This document shows, one piece after another, positions 42,864-52,565 of a stretch of DNA of 64,000 bases. The translations under genes were made by a program, and so were the position numbers. This stretch comes from Echinarachnius parma. Taxonomy: Eukaryota > Echinodermata > Echinoidea > Clypeasteroida > Echinarachniidae. Position 1 is the first letter of the stretch; each line of letters begins with the position of its first letter. Below the pieces are notes generated by a model. It was not told the origin of the DNA. It saw only the letters and a program-made list of their open reading frames with translations, and searched no databases. The stretch is taken from assembly GCA_037951105.1 (NCBI GenBank), contig JBAMJV010003324.1, forward strand, positions 1 to 64,000. Direction: 5' to 3'.

Positions 42864-43746
42864 GGTAAAGCTATGTGTAGGTACTGGGCACAACGTATCA
42901 AACAAACTTATTACATGAGTGTTATAACTAGTGTTGACTGTTGCAGTCAAAGTCTTATGCATGTTATCTTATCCTTTTATGTGAAAACTGAGAATAACCA
43001 AACGCCTACACAGAATGGCAGAATCGCACAAAATCACTCAGACAAATATCAGTCACGTATTATACCGGCGTCCAGAGGTGTTTTGTGCATCGAAAAGCGT
43101 ACTGATTTCTGAACATATGAATATTTAGAGGATAATGTAACAAAATGCCCCTTTGAGCCTCCTTTTGTGTGCGAATGTACCGTGTTTAACATCGCTCACG
43201 GCGCGCCGCGGCGGGGTCAGCGAATCCGTAGACAAAAGGACATCACTGATGCATCTTGCCTTCTTCGAACATTGTTTACGTTGGCTGCTTTGAAAGACGA
43301 AATACACGTTGTACGCATTCAGGATTATACCCCAAACCTCTTGCAAGTTAACATCTAACAGATCACAGAATACATTTTATTATAAAATCATTATTTTTAG
43401 TCTAAAATGGTTCATTAGGCGCAAAAAATAGGAAAAGGAATGAAGTTGGATCTAAAAAAAAAATATTCCAACTTTTTGACCAAGAGTGTATTAACATATT
43501 TCACAAAGATAGGAAATGATAATGAAGCATGAAATGCTAAAGATTATTAAAAATGTACTCTTTAATATTGAATTTAAATATATTTAGCGATTTTGAATTA
43601 TTGATACCTTCAGGTAAACTATCAAAATAGTATTGTCATAATTTGATGAAACTAATGATATAAGGGGAGGGAACTTTTTCGGAAGTTTTCGACTATTTTT
43701 CTCCATTTAGAATAGGCTTTTATGAGTATAATAACATGTACGTTAA
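42864..43746. other. No gene found
   Basis: Unique AT-rich DNA. A GGCGCGCCGCGGCGGGG stretch (about 43,200) is locally GC-rich, but the frames on both strands lack splice sites or known motifs. Confidence 0.4.
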
Positions 43747-44274
43747 AGGGAAAGTTGAGTTTGGTAGAGAGGGCGCTAGGACTACTTAAGTGTAAAATTG
43801 AAAGAGCATAATATTTAAACAATAAAATCATCTTTGTTTGATCAAAATCGGTTCAGAAACGGCTGAAATATCCATAAATATAACAATTTGTAATAAACCC
43901 GGGGCCCCGGGTTTATTAGAGAATTTTGAACCAGCCGTTAAAAATTCAAAAAAATGCTTCCTCTTTTAAAAAAAGTTACAAAATAGGTATTTAAATAGTT
44001 GTTGGTTATTTCTCTATCTAATCACTATTTCAACAAAGCATCACATGCACAATATTTTATTCAAAATGGTTGAAACCGATGAGTGTTTAGAGAGCGCCCT
44101 CTTACGTTTTAACGGCTCTTTTTGAATGATAACATGATCTTTACTACGTCATTTGTAATTTTGTGTTCCTTTCTAGTTATAACTATTAGTTTGTAATGTA
44201 ATGATGCAGGTTTTGGTTACTAAAATTCAGTTTCACTAAAACTGTATTCTCCTTACCAGAACTCAACTATCCCT
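43747..44274 (+). mobile_element. TTAA-type MITE family 1, copy 3
   Basis: TTAA at 43,743-43,746 and 44,275-44,278. Starts AGGGAAAGTTGAGTTTGGTA, ends CCAGAACTCAACTATCCCT. It contains a GGGGCCCCGGG palindrome at about 43,902, which in copy 2 reads GGGGCCCC. Confidence 0.8.
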
Positions 44275-44298
44275 TTAATAATATTTGAAATAACTAAA

Positions 44299-44457
44299 CA
44301 GGGACGGCGGAACCGCGGGGGCTGGGGGGGGGGGGGTCGGGGGTGGTGGGCTGCAGCCCCTCCATTTTTTGGCTTAAAACAAAGAAATACATAAGCACAA
44401 AATAAAAAGTATAATAACAACCCAGCCACCACTTTCAAAACCTTTCCGCGGCCCCTG
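44299..44457. mobile_element. 159-bp MITE with CAGGGACGGCGG ends
   Basis: Starts CAGGGACGGCGGAACCGCGG, ends CCTTTCCGCGGCCCCTG. CTAAA flanks both sides (44,294-44,298, 44,458-44,462). G runs near the left end. Confidence 0.65.
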
Positions 44458-44462
44458 CTAAA

Positions 44463-45450
44463 TGCATGATACCATTCATAGTTTAACGAGATTCATATTC
44501 ATACGATTGTATTCAATTTTAATCTTAAAGCAAACGAAACCAAAAACGTCATTTGGTTTCCAAGAAATAATTCAAAGGAATGAAAAGGAAGAAGAAAACA
44601 GTTTAGTGATACGATCATCATTCAATATCGCACATAATGATTGCTGTTTTAGGTGGTACACTAAACATTTAATTAGGTTCATTTGTGATTGACTTTGCGT
44701 TATGATTTACAATAACAACTTTTCGGTGTCGTGTGGTATAAATTAACCTACCATTATAAAAAGTTTGTATCATGAGAACTTGCTTAACGATTGCCATCTA
44801 TTGTAATTTTGCTATCTGCAATATTAACATTAACATTATAATAATGTTTAATGCTTTGGTTAATTAAAAAAAAGTCAGATCGAAGCCCGCTCAGAAACGG
44901 TTCAGATATCCATAAATAAACTTTTCAGAAAGTTGCACTTGTTAAATACAAAAATATCACATGTGTTTGATGAAATTAGATAATTTTCGAAACTCTGCCT
45001 TTTTGCCACGAAAATATGTGTTTATTCGATCCTTGGGTCTTGGCTAGCATATCAAGAGGGTAGTTTCCACCAAGTTAACATAGTGAACAACTATTTTTAA
45101 ACTTGCAAGCATCAATGGTTCTCTTTAGGCGGGCAACGTTAGCGGCTACGAGCAATATTTGTTTTGGTATCTTTATCAAAAGGGCATAATATTTGCTCTT
45201 TAGCTCTGCACCTATTTTTCCTTTCCATATTTGGTGCGAAAAGACAATTAGAATGTAACGGGAGAATGAAACACAACGAGCAAATTTTGATGAAATTGAT
45301 ATGCTAAGTGAGTGTTTTAAATTGTATTTGTGACGCCTTAAAATGTGCTTAACTTGATCAATTCAAACATAAACAATAATATGAACACTATATTTTGGGA
45401 AAGTTGGTTTAGTTAGAATGATTATATTATATTATGATTTTAAAAAGCAA
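44463..45450. other. No gene found
   Basis: Unique AT-rich DNA, no exon borders of note. Confidence 0.4.
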
Positions 45451-45457
45451 AGAAAAT

Positions 45458-45535
45458 GGGATTCCAACTGCATTCGAGCCCGAGACATCCGGATTGCTGG
45501 ACCGGTGCTCTTACCGACTGAGCTATAGAAAACCC
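45458..45535 (-). repeat. tRNA-Ala(AGC)-like sequence, inverted partner 1
   Basis: On the minus strand: GGGTTTTC, then TAGCTCAGTCGGTAAGAGCA (D arm and A box), CCGGTCCAGCAATCCGG (anticodon arm, loop CCAGCAA, anticodon AGC), CTCGGGCTCGAATGCAG (T arm) and GGAATCCC pairing with the start. Several stem mismatches make a working tRNA unlikely. It may be a SINE head or tRNA pseudogene. Confidence 0.5.
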
Positions 45536-45612
45536 GAGTACGGCGTTCGTCCCTGAAACTTTTTAATTTGCATTGCTCGTGTGGTCAAAGCGCGGTACTA
45601 GGGTTTTCTATA

Positions 45613-45857
45613 CTGCCGTTATCTTACAAAAGGAAGCAACGGACAATTGGTAGTTTTCTTGTAAATGAAGATTTGTATGGAGGCGTGTGTGAAATTACTT
45701 CCTTTTGAACTATTAATTTCTCATAAGTGGATTGTCAGGTGACTTTAATTTGTTCACCATTGTGTAGACTCTGTAGAGCATATCTCAATTACCCCCTCAA
45801 AAGTAAAAAGACTATCCATAAAATTGTCAGTTGCTTCCTTTTGTCAGATTACGGCAG
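45613..45857. mobile_element. 245-bp MITE inserted in a tRNA-like sequence, TATA target
   Basis: Starts CTGCCGTTATCTTACAAAAG and ends CTTTTGTCAGATTACGGCAG. TATA flanks it at 45,609-45,612 and 45,858-45,861. Same family as 24,931-26,481 (AAAAGGAAGCAAC boxes next to the ends, 4-bp duplication). Confidence 0.8.
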
Positions 45858-45926
45858 TATAGCTCAGTCGGTAAGAGCACTGGTCTAGCAATCCGGAGGT
45901 CTCGGGTTCGAATCCCGTTAGAATCC
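45858..45926 (+). repeat. tRNA-Ala(AGC)-like sequence, inverted partner 2
   Basis: TAGCTCAGTCGGTAAGAGCA, CTGGTCTAGCAATCCGG (loop CTAGCAA, anticodon AGC), CTCGGGTTCGAATCCCG (perfect B box) and GAATCC. Its 5' acceptor half (GGGTTTTC) lies at 45,601-45,608, cut off by the MITE. The protein frame through it is a known type of tRNA read-through artefact. Confidence 0.55.
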
Positions 45927-46004
45927 TATTTTCTTTGCTCTGTTTCAATGATTATGTTTATGAAAATGTTTATTTGCATATTACACAAACTAAAACATGA
46001 CACG

Positions 46005-46330
46005 AATAATAATAATGATAATATTTTCGATTTATATAGCGCCTAATATGATTGATAATCATCTCTAAGCGCTTTACAATTATATTATTACCCCGGTTAT
46101 CGGATGCATACTGCAATCAATCCAGCACACAAAGTGCTCGTTTTTCTACTATCTGGGGAACATTCCAGCCAGGCAACATTGTATGTGCATACAATGCTAA
46201 GGAACTACGTTCCATCCTTCCGGGTACCCATTTATACACCTGGGTCGAGAGCAGCAAGTGTGGATAAATTGTCTTGCTGAAGGAAAAACGCGATGGGCAT
46301 AAACCACTCTATAATCCAGTCCAAGGTCAC
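46005..46330 (-). mobile_element. SINE, headless copy
   Basis: Read on the minus strand it ends GGCGCTATATAAATCG and an ATTATTATT tail. Before this come GTAAAGCGCTTAGAGATG, CCGGGGTAATAATATAATTG, ATAAATGGGTACCCGGAAGG and CAGCAAGACAATTTATCCAC, which parallel the SINE at 59,066. The tRNA-like head is missing. Confidence 0.6.
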
Positions 46331-47009
46331 GTATTGTCCTTAAACACAATTCTTAGTTTGTCACACACTCAAAACCGACACAATATACCCAATTTAACGT
46401 CGCCAACATCTGTAAAGAGGCAAATAAACGGTTCTGGGTAAGGACATTTTCAAAGTTAGCTAATTGTCTTCTTGTATCAGTGATTTTCTTTAATTGGGCG
46501 ACTAGGGAACATATTTAGGTATACTATTACATTTCTCGTATTCCTTGTAGTTTGGCTCATGGTAACAAAATGGTGACACATATGTTGAATTTGTTAATGA
46601 TTCCCTTAATATGGATATATCTATGATTTCATACTAGTCGAAATCGATTTCAATGGCAATGGGCGGCAGGTGAGGCAATCTGGGACCAATATGTTTAAAG
46701 AGATTTAATCATTAACTTTGTTGAAATCAAAACAAATTTGAGCTTTCACATTTGTCTCACCTTCGGCTTATAGTAAGAAGCATGAAATGGGTTGTACTTG
46801 TCCTAATGTCTCACTAGTTATGGAGATATTTAAGGTTGAATTTAATGTCGAATGTAGCCAATAGTATCCGAAAATTGATACTCAACCGTCCATAGTATCC
46901 TTTTTAAGATACTTCACGCCAACGATCGCTATAAAGATCAAACATTGATTCCCTCCGTTTTACGACATAAACATTATTCCGTTTCTATACAATAGCTCAC
47001 ATGATATTC
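46331..47009. other. No gene found
   Basis: Unique AT-rich DNA. Confidence 0.4.
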
Positions 47010-47013
47010 TTAA

Positions 47014-47570
47014 AGGGATCTAGTAACTTTTTAAACTCGTGTGTTCGGTGTTGTTGTTTTTTTTATGTGTAATTGATGTTATAGTTTTCTTTGCAATTGT
47101 TAATTTGCATTATGTTTTAAGTTGTATTTTTTGTATGGGGCTCCTTTTATACAAGCTTGTAGCTTTCTAAAGTGATCCCCAGTACTCACTTTACACTGTA
47201 TCATATGTTGCATTTTAAAATTGTGAATAAACTAAAAACAAATGACGTATACAAAAAGTAATAAATAGTTGATACAATGTACATTGCATTATCTGATCTG
47301 TGCAATGGGTGTTGTAATACAATTACAAGTTAAATGGGCATTATATGGCCGAGTAAGGAGCAGAAATGCAAAGTGATATTCACTAACTCATTTCACTCAC
47401 TGTGTACGCGGCTTCGACAATCCATTGGATAATTTAACATCTGAAAACTTCAATCGCAAATTTTTTAAGAAAGTGAAGTCTTTCCTATGCTTTTGTTGTT
47501 AATACGAATATAATAATGTATGAAGGAACCGCTATAATTACAACTGGATTTCGAGGGTTTAGATAATGTT
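47014..47570 (+). mobile_element. TTAA-type MITE family 2, copy 4, with LINE-tail insertion
   Basis: Starts after TTAA (47,010-47,013) with AGGGATCTAGTAACTTT. From about 47,035 to 47,248 it is interrupted by AT-rich sequence with TTTGTATGGGGCTCC, TAAAGTGATCCCCAGTACTC and AATTGTGAATAAACTAAAAA, resembling a LINE 3' untranslated end. The MITE resumes with CAAAAAGTAATAAATAG and fades out at about 47,570. Confidence 0.6.
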
Positions 47571-48349
47571 ATCTTAATAATAATAGACAATATACATTAG
47601 ACAACTGCAGAATAGCCTCTAAGCGCTAAACAGTATAATTACATTTAAAAATATCAAATGAAATTTCAAGTAATATATAAACATACATGTACAAACAAAC
47701 ATTACCTTTTACAAAAATGCTCACTTAAACAAATGAGTTTTTAAACTAGGAAGAACGGATATTAAGGCGAAGATTGTTCCGTAGAAAGGAAGCGGCATAG
47801 GAAACTGATCTTTCACTAAAGTATTGTTAGTTAATTCGTTGTGTGACTTCCAAGAGAGACTGTGTAGATGATTGGAGTGTTCGAGTAGTAGTGTAGTGGT
47901 GAATTAAATCTATTAAATAGGTAGGAGCAAGACCATGATAGATAGGCTTTGAAAGTAGTGAGAAGAATTTTGTAGGTAATACTCAAATTGAAGGGTCGTA
48001 CAGTAAATTTGGTATATATTGGTCAAACAAATATCAATTAAATGTATCGCTTTAAACTTGTGTGTACAAGTAACAAGATAAACAGCTTTTAAAACAAAAA
48101 TCGCACATCATTACAAAGAATCCAACGGTGATCTGTAAGTCTCTTATATTTCTTTTGGGAAATCCGATGAAGCTAGGGTTTTCATAAAATAATTTTGGAC
48201 CAGATCACATCAGCATTTACATCATTTTCGACTACGAACGAAAACAAGTTTGTTAAAGTGATTTAAGTTAAATCTCTGTATCTACTTTTGGGAAATGTCA
48301 GTATTTCCCTCTTTTCCCTCAACAAAAGTGCAGAGTTTGATATATGTGA
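47571..48349. repeat. Unclassified interspersed repeat remnant
   Basis: GCCTCTAAGCGCTAAACAG (about 47,613), GTTTTTAAACTAGGAAGAAC and TTGTTCCGTAGAAAGGAAGC look like the 3' region of a dispersed element. No coding frame survives. The rest to 48,349 is unique. Confidence 0.35.
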
Positions 48350-48640
48350 CGGATCACTTTATTGTATGATATGACAAATAGTTTGGCATGTTGCCTAAAA
48401 ATGATTCCAGGGGCGTCAGGGATCGGCTGATTGAAAACGAAATATTTGTATAACAATTAAAGCTGGCTCGGTTTAAATGAATAAAACAATTTCAACCTCA
48501 ATGAAAATATAAAGTAACAACAAAAAATACAGAAATGGCACCACAAAAGAGAGACCAACTAAACAGCGATAATGGTGAATATATATCAATAAATCTCACC
48601 GCAGCCAGCGGCGCATTGTGAATGATCATACCGTGTATAT
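48350..48640 (-). pseudogene. Diverged copy of the 41.3-41.6 kb exon pair
   Basis: On the minus strand ATGATCATTCACAATGCGCC (about 48,632) encodes MIIHNAPLAA to a GCG|GTGAGA donor, differing from the other copy by one silent and a few replacement changes. Downstream, MPNYLSYH matches VPNYASYH and is followed by a stop. The acceptor is not preserved. Likely a decayed paralogue. Confidence 0.3.
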
Positions 48641-48834
48641 CGAGTAAACAAGCTGTGTATTGTATGATATGATGAAGGTATGCAAAGCTAATCTATTCTC
48701 GACATACATGGATGGTTTTCGTTGGTGAACCCCATGGGAAATCGCGTGGACAGAAGATGATACTCACTTGTATGGAGCGTGTAAAAAGGAACTTATCAGT
48801 AAAAGGGAAACGTAATAAATCAACAAGTCGTTAA

Positions 48835-49197
48835 AGGGACTTAGTAACATTGTCCAAATCCTCAAATTTAAAAAATTAATTCTAGCGGTTCCCTTATACC
48901 TTGTTGTATTTGTATTAACAATAACATCATGGGACAGGTTTCGGTTTTTCAAATTTCCTTTTCGTTACAAAGATATGTACGATCAAAGTATTCAGATAAG
49001 AAAAAACCCGGAGTTTTGAAACCGTGTACAATCTGAGTGAATATCACTTTGCATTTTCGCTCATTACTTGGCCATGCAATGTCCATTTGACTTGAAATTT
49101 TCACACAATACCATGTGGACATATGAGATAACAACAATCTACATTGCATCAACCATTCATCACTTTTTGCACATGTCAACAAAGTGACTAGATCCCT
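48835..49197 (-). mobile_element. TTAA-type MITE family 2, copy 5 (inverted)
   Basis: TTAA at 48,831-48,834, then AGGGACTTAGTAACATTGTC; ends AAAGTGACTAGATCCCT before TTAC. It is in the opposite orientation to the other copies. A further scrap (TTGTAACGAAAGGGGAATTC) is at about 49,297. Confidence 0.8.
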
Positions 49198-49499
49198 TTA
49201 CAGTTTGAAAATTAGAAAATGTGAAGAGTTTACTGGAGTTGACCTGTTCAATGTATTGGATATGTGGCAGTTCCTCTGCCCACATTCATTGAAGGTTGTA
49301 ACGAAAGGGGAATTCGAAGAAAAAAAACAGTCCCATAGTTATATTGTTAATGTGAATACAACAAAACATGAAAGAACCGCTGGAGTTCTAATAGTGGGGG
49401 CTCTTAGGTCAATATATGAGACCAAGTGTGGACAAAAGCATGAATTTGGCTCACAGCTAGTTTAGACCTTCCTCTTCAAGAAATTTGATGGAAGCAATT

Positions 49500-50830
49500 T
49501 TGCACGGCCCATTCTTGGCCGCCATCTTGAATTTCAAAATGGCCGCCATCTGGCACATGTTTTCATCAATATCTCAGCAACTAAAACAGCTAGAGAGTTA
49601 TTTTCAGTGGCTATACCCACATAATGGGGGCCAACGAATCACCTGAATCTAATGTCAAGACCTAAAAAGGCAGCCATCTTGAATTTCAAAATTGCCGCCA
49701 TCTGGCACCTGTTTCCATCAATATCTCAGCAATTAAAGCAGCTAGAGAGTTATTTTCAGTGGCTATACCCACATAATGGGGGCCAACAAATCCCCTGAAT
49801 CGAATATCAAGACTTCAAATGGCAGCCATCTTGAATTTCAAGATGGCCGCCATGGGAAGCCTATATTAAACTCCATCTCAGAAACTAAAGCAATGACGGA
49901 GTTCATATCAAGTGATATGCCGTTCTGGTTGTGGTCAACTTGTAAGTTGTAACAATCTACCAATATATGGTTGGATGCAATTATGCACTTCCCATTTATC
50001 TCCTTTATCTCAGAAAGTAAAACAGCTAAAGCATTCATTTTAGCGGCTATACCCACTTATTTGGGTCCAACGAATCACCTGAATCCACCTCAAAGGCGTC
50101 AAATGGCAGCAATCTTGAATTTCAAGATGGCAGCCATGGGGATTAGCATATTTAACTCTTTATTATATCAGAAACTAAAAACAGTACAAAGTTGTTTCCA
50201 GTTGCTATGCCTTTTTGCTGGGGCCAACGAATTGTCTGTCTTTGAAAGAAACATGAGGTTGAAAGCCAATATTGGGCCATCTTGAAGTTCTGCGAGATTA
50301 AAAAACAACAGAGTACATTACTGTGGGTATGCAGTCTGGTGTTCGCAATAAATAACATGGAGTACATTTGAAAGACCTAATTTAGATGCACCCACAGTGG
50401 TTGGAAGCAATTTTCGTCTTCATCTTCAATTTCAAAATGGTCACCACCTGAAATCTTTTTCGCTTCAAAATTGTGACATTCCCATATATTTTGTAAATAT
50501 AGCACACTCAGTTCCTATATTTAAGCAAGGGGTTTATATTTTAGAAACAATAACATCTGGATAATAATGTCAGAGGTTATGACGTCATTGTTGGCGTCAT
50601 TTAATGACCTAGGTCGACTGTATAGATGTCTTCAAATGACAGTCATCATAAATTTCAAGATGGCCACCCTGGGAACTGTATTCAGCTCTAGCTCTTTATT
50701 ACAGATCACACTGCAACACAGTTAATTTGAGTGGTTATACTTAATGTTGATGTCACTAAATTACCTGGATTGCTTTTAAAATATCAGGTGGTAGCCATCT
50801 TGTGAATCATTGTATTGATTTAATTCTTGC
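49500..50830 (+). repeat. ~150-bp tandem repeat array with GCCATCTTGAATTTCAAGATGG
   Basis: The imperfect palindrome around ATCTTGAATTTCAAGAT recurs near 49,526, 49,672, 49,826 and 50,107, with weaker copies near 50,420, 50,645 and 50,793. Between them run TATCTCAGCAACTAAAACAG and GTGGCTATACCCACATAATG. The spacing is about 146-152 bases. Short frames here are repeat sequence. Confidence 0.75.
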
Positions 50831-51880
50831 TTCGGTGTTCCACGAATATGGTTTTGAGAGACAGCTCCGTATCTCCTTTATGTGATTCCTTGCAAACATC
50901 CTGTTGTAGTTTTTCCGTGCTAAGGAATCATATACACCCCCATTCATGCTCCTTTTCTCAGTCGTATATGATGATAAGATGTGGTGTAATGTTCTTGACG
51001 GCTTGTTCTTGATGCCAAATTCCTTCAAAGAGCTTTTAAGGCACCCTTGATATGGGTTAGAACTATATGTCCTTTTAAGTGTGGGTTTATCTAGTTGGCT
51101 TTGGCCCATTTTAAAAGCCCAACTAGATTAGCCACAAGTGGAGAGAGTCAAGGGATTGATATGGATCTGAATGAACAATGTATGGATCAATCCTAATGTT
51201 CACAGGGGTGACTGGAGGTGAAATATTATATAAACCAACTGTGTGACTTTCCCTCCGATAAATCTTCCAAGCAACCACAATTAAGTGCCCACATGCCCTC
51301 CTTTTCCTCGATAGGTAACGCTAAGTCCGGATAAATGGAGTTCAAGTGATTGATTAACTCCTGCGCGAATTATTTCTTGAATTTGGTGTTGAGTGTCATG
51401 CCGCTATAGGAATCTGCTTCCAGCAGTTTGACAATATAACTCAGACATGCTGGTCCTATATATACTCTAGATAATTGTGTCCTCAAGTGTTGTTTTGTCT
51501 ATGGGAACTAAAGTAGGTAATGTACGTAAAGTCGTGTCATAATGATCGAAGCTCTCGTCTTCCACGTGTCCACTCTCGATAGTTTCTATACGCTTAATCG
51601 AGAGTTGGCTATGTGGTGACATGTATGTTACACAATAGGAGATATAATAGGATAGGTCTGGACCAGTTTGTCTGTGAGCCAGGTTTATAAACCCTGAAAG
51701 AACATGTACACATACAGGGTCCACATACATTGGCTACAAGGGATCTTTTACCAACAAAAGCAATAATATTCCCTCTCACTCCCATCCTATGAAATGTGTA
51801 AATGAAACACTTGAACAAATTGACAATGCACCGAAACCATAAATTTGGTGGTATTGTTACATGGATGACACTCATACCAA
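50807..51880 (-). pseudogene. Decayed coding remnant, unrecognised
   Basis: Several minus-strand frames have normal-looking protein composition in an AT-rich setting: HRMGVRGNIIAFVGKRSLVA (51,780 region), SGHVEDESFDHYDTTLRTLP (51,560), ELINHLNSIYPDLALPIEE (about 51,310) and KPSRTLHHILSSYTTEKRSM then KNYNRMFARNHIKEIRSCL (50,860-50,980). They are in one order but separated by frameshifts and stops. A retropseudogene or transposon gene remnant is likely. I cannot name the family. Confidence 0.35.
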
Positions 51881-52018
51881 ACTCAAGGGAAGGATAAGTC
51901 GTTAGTGTTCCCTGACACTTTTATATAGTCATGATAGTGATCGAACTTGATGGTAGCCTGAACGTTAAGATTTATCGGAAAGCAACTCACACTGTCCAAT
52001 GTCTCATTTCACCTTTAA
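51881..52018. other. Short unique flank
   Basis: No feature seen. Confidence 0.4.
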
Positions 52019-52032
52019 TTAGGTTATACATA

Positions 52033-52565
52033 CCGTGGGTGCTGGAGAACCCGGACAGTCACACACAACACAGTGGGTCATTGACTTTGTACACGCACCG
52101 TGCGCGGTGTCCGGGTTCTCCTGCACTGCGATAAATTGAACCTTCGTGCATGAAATCGCGCCGTGCGGAAACCCGCTTTGCCGTTGAGCGATAATTTTTT
52201 ATCAGCGAAGGCAACGCGATATTACGGTCCAATTGGTGTAAGTTTCTACCGAAATGAACTACTGAGCGTAGATTTACAAAAGCGAGAATAAAGATTATAA
52301 AAATTGTAATCTCAAATTATCGTGAATAAAATAAAAATAACAAATTTTGGAGTTTAAAGACTGACTTTCAAGCGATTTTCTGGATAACCAGGAGGACTAC
52401 AGAACAGCAATATACATGTATTTTATGAGCAATATGCAGATAAATCGTTTGATATAAGTTTCGAGTCGCATGTTCAGTGCATTCTCGGCAAATCTAATTT
52501 CAAAGGTAGCCCTGTCCATTTTTTGGCCGGGTTCTCCCCCCGTCCGGGTTCTCCAGCAACTACGG
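52033..52565. mobile_element. TA-target MITE inserted in a Helitron-like 5' palindrome
   Basis: Starts CCGTGGGTGCTGGAGAACCC and ends GGGTTCTCCAGCAACTACGG, an inverted match of 24 of 28 bases, with TA on both sides (52,031-52,032 and 52,566-52,567). It splits the near-palindrome GGTTATACATA...TACATATGTATAACC that opens the Helitron-like family. CCGGGTTCTCC boxes repeat inside. Confidence 0.75.

Noticed and set aside
45831-46046. 71-codon protein frame
   Set aside because: It runs through a MITE end and a tRNA-like sequence; the peptide is a typical tRNA read-through.
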